NCBI GenBank assembly: GCA_026545765.1
Contig: CM048840.1
Coordinates: 81,186,877 to 81,250,876, forward strand
DNA: 64,000 nucleotides
Source: Plantago major
Taxonomy: Eukaryota; Streptophyta; Magnoliopsida; Lamiales; Plantaginaceae
Reading direction: 5' to 3'
Shown: piece after piece, positions 43,858 through 54,010 of the stretch
Position numbering within the stretch: the stretch's first letter is position 1
Layout: each line of letters opens with the position of its first letter
Made by a program: the position numbers and the translations under genes
Notes under the pieces: model-generated
Seen by the model: the letters and a program-made list of their open reading frames with translations, nothing else
The model's database searches: none
Told to the model about the DNA's origin: nothing

Positions 43858-45763
43858 ATGGCTTCCAAGAACACTTCGACACAGAAATCCCAATCCTCCA
43901 CTGGTACTGCTGAAAAGCAAGCACCAGAGTTGGTTATTGTTAACAATCGACTGGTAGGAGCTTTTAATCCTAACCATTGGACTTCAAGTCACAGAATGAT
44001 TTGGGGTGGTGCCATGGTTGAGGAATACCTCACTGCCGCAATAGAAAACCAAAGTGACAGAAAATTGATTCTTGACATGTTTGAAAAGGCACAAATCAAG
44101 GGTTTTCTATCCGCCGCCTCAAAGTGGAATTTCATCACTCGATGTGTTGGAATTTTACAACAACTCCAGGATTATTTCCTGTGTATCTGAAGGCACTAAA
44201 ATAGTGTCTATCAAAACCTCAGTCCAAGGAAAGGAAATCCTTCTGGACTTAACAACTTTCTGTAAGTTGTTTGAGGTTCAAAATGTTGGAAAGGATTTTG
44301 AAATAAACAGCAAGGATGATGAACTCCTTGAAGGTGTTAAAGAACTTTACAGTGACGTGTGTGATCTTGAAAAATCAGATACACCCACTGAGTTCAAGCT
44401 TGCTGACATCCGAACCAGACATCTGTTGGTTCACTGGGATGTACTAGCTTGCATTCTTCACAGATGCTTTGATGGTCTACAAGGAGGTGTCTTGACGGAT
44501 AAGCCAAGAACGATGGATCATGATGTTCTTCTTTGAATCAACAAGACAAAAGGCTGGAAAACCCTTTTAACTGGGGAAAGTACGCCTTCATGAAATTCGT
44601 GAAGAAGATTCAAGGCTTCGAGCCTAAAATTGTCAAAGGACTAGCTGAGCCAAAGGCCACAGTAGGATATGGTCTGAAGATATGCTACTTTCTGGAAAAG
44701 CTTGGCATTGAGCTCAGAGAGACGGCTAAAATCGCCAACAGTAACTTACTCTACAAGTACGAGTATACAAATCTGATGAAAAAGGTTACTGGGTCTCAGA
44801 AAGGTCCTAAGAAGAGAAAATCTGAAAAGATATCTGAAGAAAAGGTTGCGACCAAGAAGCCCAGAACTTCAAGAAAGAAGTCTGCTGGCAAATCAGAAGA
44901 CACACCTAAAGAGGTTGTCAATTCTCAGATATCTGCAAGCATGGCAGATGAACTCATCAATGCTGCAAAAGAGTTATCAACTACTGAACAAGTAAACTCA
45001 GCAAGAGAAAGTGCTTTCAGAAATGTTGCGACTAATGCAGAAAGCCTTGCTGATGAACTCATAAATGCTGCCAAGAATGGTGAACAGCACCAAGCCCCAT
45101 CTGCAGAAACCGCAGGAATAATGGACCAATCAGTTCCCAATGCTGATGAGAGCTCTGACGATGAAGATGATGAACTAGTCATCTCTCAAGTCCTAAAAGG
45201 AACAAAGAGGGCTAAGGTTACTGAAAAAGTAACTGGTGATAAGGTATCTGAAGAAGAACCTACACCACAAAGTTCTTGAACCTATAGCAAAGGTTGTTGG
45301 TGCAAACACATCATCGTGGAATGACTCTCTTGCACAACTTCACAAAGCCACGATGAGTGGTATTTTAGTCTTTGGGAATCTTGATGGAAATGCCACATCT
45401 AAGAATCTGGAAGAACACTCTACTGATCAATCTTCTGCTTCCAGACAACCACAACAACCACAAACACAACAACCACAACAGCCACAAGTGGTTGATGAAA
45501 TGGTAAATGAACTCTATTTTGAATTACCAGCAATACAGTATGCTGAAGAAAATCCTGTAATTGAGCAGGTTCCCCAACTCAATGAGAGGGATCAAACGGA
45601 GACATCTACTCAGAATGATCAACCAGGGGAGGCAATGGAGTTGCATACTCAGGAAAGGTGTGAAGTACCAGAAACTTCAAACAAAGAAACTGCACTGGGA
45701 CAAGACGACCAATTTATAGAAAGGTCACAAGTTCCAGAGACCAATCAGCCTGAAACTGCTCGG

Positions 45764-45865
45764 GTAAATGACTGGTTTAACTCTTACCTTGTGAAAAAAT
45801 TTTATACTTATAAATCTTGTTACCTTATAAGAATTTCTTTGTTATAAATTTGAGTTAGAACGCAG
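45764..45865 (+). other. Possible intron or insertion in E ORF2 (102 nt), absent from D
   Basis: CTCGG|GTAAATG...GAACGCAG|AAACAAG has plausible borders and is A/T-rich, but the frame does not rejoin exactly; D1 and D2 read straight through this point. It may be a decayed intron or a small insertion. Confidence 0.4.
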
Positions 45866-45947
45866 AAACAAGAGGAAGCTTACCTCAGATACTGAAAAAG
45901 TGGTTCCTTCAACCTCAACTCTTGAGAAATCTGAGCCTGTGCCACAG

Positions 45948-46023
45948 GTAAATGATTCTTAAAGAGAACTAATTTTTCAGTAAAAATGTTTGTATGCTCA
46001 TTCATGATAAATGTTTCTAACAG
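45948..46023 (+). other. Intron in E ORF2 (76 nt)
   Basis: CCACAG|GTAAATG...TTCTAACAG|GCTCCAAC, phase 0. The following exon 46024-46125 is 102 nt (34 codons). Confidence 0.78.
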
Positions 46024-46125
46024 GCTCCAACTGAGATGGAAGAAGATAAGGCAGAAATGCCAGAGACAAACCCAGATTCCAACAAGGTTTCTGAAGAACT
46101 CATCACTGAGCCTTCAAACTTGAAG

Positions 46126-46207
46126 GTATATGACAATCAAGTGATAAGTATTCTTCATCCTGGGTTATCTTTTATCTCTTCTAATAATCAATATTTTCTA
46201 CTTACAG
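46126..46207 (+). other. Intron in E ORF2 (82 nt)
   Basis: TTGAAG|GTATATG...TACTTACAG|GCTACTTC, phase 0. The next exon 46208-46360 is 153 nt (51 codons). Confidence 0.78.
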
Positions 46208-46360
46208 GCTACTTCAAAAGTAGAAATGCAAGGGGATAAAGTTGCGACTTCCCCTGCATCAATGGAAATTGATGAAGCCCCTGAGGCAACATCACTCGAA
46301 AGAACACCAGAAACTGCACAAGTTTCTGAGAAAAATGAATCTGAGCTTCCTGATGAGGAA

Positions 46361-46446
46361 GTAAGTAGCTCAAATCAGAATTCATTAAAAGCATATTTAT
46401 GCATAGATTCTTTCAAACTATTTCCTAAGTATTGTATTTATCTCAG
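46361..46446 (+). other. Intron in E ORF2 (86 nt), with no counterpart in D
   Basis: GAGGAA|GTAAGTAG...TTTATCTCAG|GTTCAAAA, phase 0. The D exon of 88 codons spans the region that E divides into 51 and 39 codons here. Confidence 0.75.
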
Positions 46447-46563
46447 GTTCAAAAAGGAAAGGTTGATGAGGACCAGACTCCCAAGTCTCCACCTCACAAC
46501 AAGATATCTGAGACACCAATCGTCTCTGTAGAACAAGTATCTGAGCCTGATGTTCATACTCAG

Positions 46564-46641
46564 GTAACTCAGAAACTAAACTACACTTCTACTCAGATAT
46601 CTACAAAAGTTTTGAAACTCACTCAAAACTCTTTCTTTCAG
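46564..46641 (+). other. Intron in E ORF2 (78 nt)
   Basis: ACTCAG|GTAACTC...TTTCTTTCAG|GCTCAAAC, phase 0. The preceding exon 46447-46563 is 117 nt (39 codons). It corresponds by position to the D introns at 5985-6064 and 34808-34888. Confidence 0.78.
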
Positions 46642-49432
46642 GCTCAAACAGATGCAAAGCAGGTTCCCATTGAAGAAACAAGGGACCTACTTCACTTCTT
46701 CAAAGCTCACACCCTGCCAAAGCATATTCAATGCTTCAAGAAATGGCAGAAGTTAAGGTGCTCTGATCTCTCTGAAATATTGAGAATAACTGATCAACCA
46801 ACCAGACGAGCACGAGCTCTTGACCTAGAAACGTATGTCCAAGCAATGTTCCCTCTGACAACATTCAACATGATTTACTACTACACAAGGACTTTTCCAG
46901 AAGTGGCGATAGTTTGATACATGCCTTTGAGCAGGCAGATGGTCGAGAAGATTACAGAGATGGCATTCAAGCCGCCCGCCCTGCACTCGCAATTCATACC
47001 TTCGAACAAGAAGAAGTTAATGGGCGTAAGATCACTATCCCGAAGTGATCAATCTTGTATCTGAAGATGATGAGGAGGAAGAAATGAATGAAAATTACTT
47101 TGATGAACCTCCATCGACCATCACCAAAAGGATGATAATGACAAAAGGATGATGATGATGCCCCTGCACCAGGGACCGGAGGAATTTCACAGAAAAACAT
47201 TGCCTCAACTGCTGAAAAGCAAACTGAGAAGACTTCACAGAAATCTCCGTCTTCATCACCTCAGAAATCTACTCATCCATCTTCTAACCAACACGCAGTT
47301 ACTACAGAACAAGTAGTTGAGCTCCGAGAAATCAATCAAAAATATTAAACACTCGGACCGAAGTGCTCAACTCGCATAACCATTGGAAGAAGAACAACAG
47401 CTACATCTTCAATTGGAAGATCAAATAGCTCAATCCAGAGAAAAGCTTGATCAACTAGAAGATCAATACCTCAAAGAAATCAATGCTTACTCTGCGGTTG
47501 AAGAACTAAAGGATGCTGTTAATGCTAAACGACAAACACTCGATACTGAACAAGTATCTGAAGTCAAGCATGATGCTAAGGCTGCATCATCTTCGAAAGA
47601 AGTACCATCCTCCTCCCAGAAAGGAAAGAAACCAATCTCTGAGATGGTTGCTGGACTTGATACGATTGATGAAAATGTCCAAGAGGATGAAGATCACTGG
47701 GATAATCACTCAGATGATGAAGAAGACAAGACTTTGGCAGAGCACCGCCATGAACATTTAGCGGTTTCTCACTTGAAAAGAAAGTTGATTGCTCCTACAA
47801 TCTTCAACAAACTGCCAAACGTCCACTCCCATGAATACATGAGCAGGTACCAAGTACTGGCTGCTCTGAATAAGGAGATGTCTTCACAGAACAAGGAAGT
47901 AATTGCCTCAGTCCCCTCTGAAATGAGAAAGTTCACTGAGCTCATCACTCAGAGAACTACTAGCATGGTCATTGCTCAGAAAGATCTGGGAATGATAAGG
48001 GACGATGATGTGTCTTTAGCTGAAAAAGCTTTTCAAGAGGCAAGTTACACTGCTGGAAAAGCAGATGCCATCCTAGGCCCATTGGCAGAGCTCACTGATA
48101 AGGACAATGGACTTATCAAGCAAAATCAGGAACTCAAAGCCGAACTTCAGAAGTTGGTCACTGCCTACAACTATTTACAAGGGAATTTTGACTCTCTCTC
48201 AGATTCCTTTATGAGACTGAGTCAGCCAACAATGACTAAGGGGGAAAGAAAGTACAAATCTGGACCTCAAAGTCAGGGGGAATGGGAAGAAGGAGATGAA
48301 AACAAGAAGAAATCTGAGTCAGCGGCTCAGAAAGGAAGAAGAAAAACTTCCCAACCACCACTCAGAATCATTGAACCCTCCTCAAGCCAAGCTGCTTCCC
48401 AGAGACCTACTGAAGGAACCAAAATGGTAACAAGGGCCATGGCACAGAAACCTCCAAGGAGTACCAAGGCTCCAAGGAGAAGACAAGTTAGAGGGATTGA
48501 TGAATCTTCTGAAGAATAAGAAGGTCAAATCAAGTCCCAGGGCAATGAAGAAGGCTGCAAAGATCTCACAAGAATTGATCTTGATGAAGATGATGAAGAG
48601 ACTGATGAAGATGAAGCTCCTCTTCAAAGAAAAAGGAAACTTGAAAGCCTATTTGAGCCCATAGCTGCAAAGCCACAAGCAGCTAAAACACCCTCTGGAA
48701 ATACCAAGTCTATCCAGGGTGGTAGTTCTTCAAGCAACAACCCCAAAGAGAATTCAAGACAGAAAAGGAACAGACTGAGAGCTGAACAAAGACAAAGTCA
48801 ACTTCCACTCAGGCCAGAAGAAGCCAGAATTGAGTATGTGAAGTATGACAATGATTCCTCTGTCTACAGGTGCATCAATCAGAAAAATGGCTATTGGATT
48901 CTGGAACTTAAGCATCTATTGGTAAATTCAAGATTTCCAGAACCAATCCTCAAACAGCTTATGGCATGGAGAAAGAATAAACCTACCTTAATCAACACCA
49001 ATCACATCAAAGCATGGTTGGATTTTGAAGTTGTCAAGAGAACTGAAGCCATGAAGAAGGACCTCTCTGATGATTGTCCATATGGAAAGCCAGATGATGT
49101 GCACAAAATTCTGAATATCACAGGAACAGGCACAAGACCAAGACTTGCTGTGGAACCTATGAGTCATTCTATCTGACAGAAGATCAATACAAGGGTGACA
49201 TCAGATATCTGAAGATTATCTATGAATACTTCAAGCTTTCAGATATCAGAATAGAGCATGCCTGGAAGTGGGGAAAGTACCTATGGGTCAAGCATTTTTT
49301 AAAGAAAAATCCTACCAAAATCTATAAAGAAATTGTGGATTTGCCAGAGAAACAGAGATGCTTGTCAGAACTCTTCTTTATGATTATTCTGATGACATCA
49401 AAAGGTTTGGAGATAGGAAATTTGCAGACTGA

Positions 49433-49809
49433 TCCATAGAAATTTTGTTGAAGACTTGAAGATTGAAGACTAGTTCTTTAGGATGTTTACTTGGAGCTTG
49501 GTTACTCCTGTTGTCCTAATTTACTATGTAGTTTTTGTATTTTGCTGACTGAGCTTAACTATATCCTGTATTAAAGTTATCTGTAATCTTAAGTTGCGAC
49601 TTATCTGAAGAACTTACTCTCAGATAGTATTCTATAAAAGATAACTTGTCAGCAAAGATCACACCTTGTGATTTGGTTGATGTCTATTTTCTGCACTTAA
49701 TTATATGATTTGAAAGATCTCAAGAAATGATTAAGTGGTGGATTGTTTCCTCATCCAGATATGTAATAGGGAAGATAGTCATCGTTGACTGATCAAAATG
49801 GGTGAAATT
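49433..49809 (+). promoter_or_regulatory. 3' untranslated stretch and polypurine tract of E
   Basis: No gene. The last bases, CAAAATGGGTGAAATT (49794-49809), are the polypurine tract before the LTR, with one T interruption. The stretch before it resembles the non-coding 3' part of D (TCACACCTTGTGATTTGGTTGATGT is shared in inverse orientation near 3600). Confidence 0.7.
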
Positions 49810-51508
49810 TGTTAGATATTTTGTTAGAATATCTGTTTAGATTTTGTTCAGCAACATGATGACTTATCTTAGTCTCAGAAAGGTGATTAGTACTCTTGGT
49901 TCACTTGAACATTGTAAAAGAGGAAACCCACTAAGTATGATAGTCTAGCTAATCTTGTATAGGATGTTAGGTCTAAAAATGTAATTTTTATTTTATGAAG
50001 AGAAGACCAAGAAGAAGACATCCAAGCAGAAAGCTCAACAACATTTGAAGATTTGAAGAAAACTGCACAAGATTACTGAATCTGTTATTCAGATATCTTA
50101 GCCAGATATCTTGTATGAACAGTTTCAAACAAACTGTGTCACAAGAGATATCTGAGAAATGAGATACATATCTGAAAACAAGGAAAGTGTCCACAGATAT
50201 CTACTCTCAGATACCTTGAGCATTAACCACGTTTCTGAAAAAGAAACATATATTGAAAACAAAGTTGTTTCAATGAATAACAAGTGGTATCTGAAGAATG
50301 AAGATAAGGACGTGCAAAGAATCAGATAACACTAGTTTCTGATACAAAGCATAGTTCCGTTGACACTACAGGACAAAATGTATAGTACAAAGCATTTAAT
50401 GCATGCAGAGATGTCGAATAAAAGCAACGCAACTTCGAGAAGAAGACAAAACCACATAAGATTATACACAGATATCGATAGTTTGAATTTGAGCCTAACG
50501 GATACTATTCAAACGGCACTCAAATTCATCTATAAATATCAACACTTAGACTTTTGAGAGAACACACGGAACACAACTCGTAACACGAATACATTTGAAA
50601 CATACGATCTCTGATCTTACTCTCTCAAAGCATCTTACTTATTATCAAAGCTTTCTGTTGCGACTAAAGCTTTTGATCTTGAGTAAACACTGAAGTTCTA
50701 AGTGTCCTGATCCTAAACAAGCAAATTTATCTGTGAAGGAGTTGAATCAAAAGATCAACTATCTGAGATTCATTCTCTTGAACAGATATCATAAGACTTG
50801 GGTCAGTAAAATTGAACAAGATACCATACGCTGTAAAGTGTATTAAGTAACTTAGTTCACAAAGCTATCTGAATAACTGAAAAGTTATTAAGACGCTCAT
50901 CTGACAACTCAAACCGAAACCAACACCAAAACCGGCGTGGAGTACAGGAAGTACTTAGTTTGAAAAATCAGGGAATAACTCCAAGGTTCCGGAGTATAGG
51001 AAGTACTTGATTTGGGAAACTAAGGAATAACTCCAAGGTTATTGAGTATAGGAAGTACTTAGCTTGGGAAGCTAGGGAATAACTCAAAGGTTTCTGAGTA
51101 TAGGAAGTACTTGGCTGAAGAAGCTAGGGAACAACTCAGGGGGAACATTTGGTCAGAACCAATTGTTCAGAATCTTAGAATAGGATTATTGTAAGGTTAT
51201 CTCAATTATCTGTTCTAGTGAATTCTAGGTCTCTGATAGACCGAAGTGGATTAGTTGGAGGATTACGCCACCTCCAGATACCACTATACTTGCTCTGTCA
51301 TTTACGTTTCTGTATTTATACTTCAGCAACACACACACACACTTATTAACTGTTTCTACACTTATCTTTATTAAAGTCTTCCGCACTCTGATTCTAAGTA
51401 TCAGATATCTATTCAGATATCTGAGAAACATTTGTTATCAACAAAAGTTTTAAAAGACTATTCACCCCCCCCCCCAAGTCTTTTACTTTGCCGTTATCTG
51501 GACCAACA
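49810..51508 (+). repeat. 3' LTR of E
   Basis: 1699 bp, starts TGTTAGATATT and ends GGACCAACA, followed by the duplication GAAAC. Nearly identical to the 5' LTR except for a cluster of small changes at 50395-50605. TATA box at 50531-50538. Confidence 0.96.
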
Positions 51509-53305
51509 GAAACAAGCATAGATTATGATTACTATGTTAACACCAGATTCTGAAATATGGCTCTCAGGAAATCAATATACCTATGCGACAGGCTCGATTT
51601 CCATTGGCTCTGAGGTTGAAGGAACCTCTTTTTCAGTTTCTGAGGCAAGTGTTTCAGCCTCCTCTGGAATTTTTGTTTCTTGAATGGCCTGAGCAATGTC
51701 AGACTGAGTGGTTTCTGGAACATGTGGTTGGCCTGCAAGTTGGTCGAGTTGTTCCATGACTATATCTTTAAGGGAAGTTTCAGACACTTCGAGCCTTTCC
51801 ACTGAGTGAACTCTCCCTCGATGTTCTTTGAATACTTCTTCCACTACAGTGTTGTGTTTCGCAACTTCATCTTTCTGATGCATAGTTTCTTCTTCCGGAA
51901 GTGTAGAGCTTTGTGTTCGTTGCAGTTGTTGTTCTTGTGGAGATCTAGATTTTGATGGGGATGCATCATCTAGGTTATTAAGTTGCATATCACCAACAAC
52001 CTTTGCTATAGTAGCATCAACATCCATCAAAGGACCTTCAGAAATTTTTTTCAGAGAGATTGGTCCTTGTATAGTATTTTCTCATCATTTGGTTGCTATT
52101 TCATCAACCATTGATGCAGGACAATCTCCAGCAATCACATCCTCTTCCGAGGAGGAGCCCATGTGTAGGTCTGCTAGTTCTGTAGTAGGGGCCTCCTTGG
52201 TTTCATCTACCCTCTTGTCAGCAAGAGTGGTATCTCCATCAACATGAGATGTGGTCTATGTAGGGACTGAGGTTTCCTCAGCAACATGTTCAGAGAGAAC
52301 TGTTTGTTCACTGCTCTCTGAGGCGTTAGTCTTCTTTCTGCCTCCAGTTCTACGTCTCTTCGAGGGCACTAATGGTGCTTCAGAGACTCCTTCTGATGCC
52401 CTTTTCTTTTGTCTGTTATCGAAATTAAGTCTACACACAAAATCACCGTATGCAACTTGCACTTTCTCTCTGAGCACTACACCGAAGTGCTCCAGAATGT
52501 AACAGATCTTCAGACCGAAAGAAACGGTCAGAGGTTCAGCATGACCACGGATGATCCTGGCTTCAAAGGACTTGATGTTCTCAGCGAACTTCTTCCAGAT
52601 ATACCTCCCGCAATTGAAGGGAGTTGTCCTTTCGCTCAAGGTGTACATATGGGCAAGAGTACCCCATATCTCCAGAGGCACCTTGTCAGCCCCTCCTTTG
52701 CTGCACTCAAAACATCTGTGCAAGATCAGGGCAAGCCAGTTCCAGGATTCAGTGACATGTTGTCTGTGCATGTTCACAATGTCGAATGTTTTAGGAACAT
52801 CCACGTTGTTCTCATTTTCTGGAGCCATGTTATTTAAATAGAAGTCGTCAATGGCCTCCTTGGACACGTCTATCTGATGTTCACCACCAGAGTTTGAAAG
52901 TCCAAACAATTGACTGAAGGTTTCTTCGTCAAGACATATCTCTATGTCTTGAACCTTCGAAGTAATTGACATCCTTTCGGAGCCAATCTCGGTTTTCACC
53001 ACGGAATTATTACAGAATTCCAAAATATCCATATAGGATGTGTTAGAGGGTTTTACAGAACAGAACTGCTTGATTCCTACTTTTTGAAGTAGTTCAAGCC
53101 CGCTTCTCGCTTCTGCTTGGTTGTGTGAAGCTCCAAGCAGGTACTCATCAACTAGTACTCCTCCCCAGAGTACCTTGGGTCTGGTATTCCACATACTTGG
53201 GTTGAAAATTCCAGTTACCTTCTTTCCCTTAAGGGTAATGGTTTGCTTTGCAGGAGTTCTAGAAGATGAAACTTGGGATTTTAATGCTGCTCTTTTGGGT
53301 GCCAT
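51509..53305 (-). pseudogene. ORF2 of D2, 5' part (upstream of the E insertion)
   Basis: The start is the ATG at 53305 (MAPKRAALKSQVSS). The 349-codon frame to 52256 is the best-preserved N-terminal domain in the window: GIFNPSMW near residue 33, WGGVLVDEYL near 47, WNWLALILHRCFECSKGG near 190, PFNCGRYIWKKFAENIKSFEA near 235, GLKICYILEHFGV near 265 and a basic patch SKRRRTGGRKK near 322. A nonsense codon (TAG for CAA) follows at SVPT; the acidic second part (52030-51581) opens in another frame and ends EPVA at the donor GTATATTG (51580). E lies in that intron. Product role unknown. Confidence 0.8.
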
Positions 53306-53955
53306 CTCTTTAGTATTTATGTAGAAATAGGGAATAGAGAGATGAGAATTGTAGTCGGAATCTACAAGGATTTCTTTGTAGAAATTCTTAGCAGAGATTC
53401 AGACAGATTAGAGAGTTTTTGCAGAGAAGATTAGGAATGTTTTTGCTATTTTCGTGCAAGTGATTTGTGGGATTAGGCAAAAGTTTTTTTCTTTGCCAAA
53501 TCCGCCTTTATATAGCAATGCAAGTACATGTGATACATATGAATTTTGTATGTATATTACTCGCAGTTCTGCACAGGCGTGGTGAAAAGGCGTTATTGCA
53601 TTTAATGCAAGTGGGATTAGTTACTTGGTTACTGCGCGAATGGGGTTAGTGGACGCGTCTTGGCCGTTGAATTACAAGCATTAATTTCTGAAGGGTTGAG
53701 ATTGAGTCTCAGAGCAATGATATCAATCAACACATGTAATTGTGCCCCATTAATGTAATTTGTCACAACTCCCCTAAGTGTCTTTCAGCTTCTCAGAAAC
53801 CTGTAACTAGCAGAAAATATCGAATTCAGAGATCATTAATTGATCGTCCAGTACTTGTTTGAAATATTTCATAAGAAAGGAAATTTTCAACACAAAAGAG
53901 ATATTTGACTTCTGATATGAATTATCTTTTTGGTCAAACTATTCTTTTTATGTTC
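53306..53955 (-). promoter_or_regulatory. ORF2 leader of D2 with TATA-like box, and empty site of Athila A
   Basis: No gene. It contains TATATAAA on the minus strand (53507-53514), about 200 nt upstream of the ORF2 start. The plus-strand sequence TGTATATTACTCGCAG near 53546-53560 is the unoccupied version of the site where A sits in D1. Beyond 53949 it joins directly to a Gag fragment through a deletion. Confidence 0.65.
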
Positions 53956-54010
53956 CAGTTGGATTTCGATATTCTTTCTTTCTTCAGAAAGCATAGCTCT
54001 CTGGTTTTTT
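53956..54010 (-). pseudogene. Gag remnant of D2 (55 bp) between a deletion and Athila H
   Basis: It matches 29542-29596 of D1 (TTGGATTTCGATATTC to CTCTCTGGTTT). The D1-equivalent bases between about 27510 and 29541, which hold protease and the Gag C-terminus, are absent. The right border is the truncated end of H. Confidence 0.75.

Larger units (their letters stand above)
43858..49432 (+). pseudogene. ORF2 of E: intron-bearing extra gene downstream of pol, frameshifted
   Basis: The start is ATG 43858 (MASKNTSTQKSQSS). The N-terminal domain, to about 44800 with frameshifts near 44150 and 44535, has GAFNPNHW, WGGAMVEEYL, WDVLACILHRCFDG, NPFNWGKYAFMKFVKKIQGFEP and GLKICYFLEKLG, all also seen in D. 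A basic segment (KKRKSEKISEEKVATKKPRTSRKK) may be a nuclear signal. The middle is acidic, E/S/T-rich and split into small phase-0 exons (46024-46641). Later parts are a helical RDLLHFFKAHTLPKHIQCF segment, a coiled coil (47383-47570 and 48070-48260) and a C-terminal block GYWILELKHLLVN, LMAWRKN, WLDFEV. It ends near 49432. No membrane span or catalytic motif is seen; the role is unknown. The E/D homology over such distance argues for past selection. Confidence 0.75.
35350..51508 (+). mobile_element. SIRE/Maximus-like Copia element E, full length with both LTRs and ORF2
   Basis: 16,159 bp: 5' LTR 35350-37065, primer site, gag, protease, integrase, RT, RNase H, spacer with short tandem repeats, intron-bearing ORF2, polypurine tract and 3' LTR 49810-51508. 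The target duplication GAAAC (35345-35349 and 51509-51513) is exact, and D1 keeps the unoccupied site at 6521-6525. The LTRs are roughly 97-98% alike by eye, so the insertion is fairly young, yet several one-base frameshifts interrupt gag and pol. The size, long LTRs and an extra gene after pol fit the SIRE/Maximus lineage; the lineage name is inferred, not searched. Confidence 0.95.
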
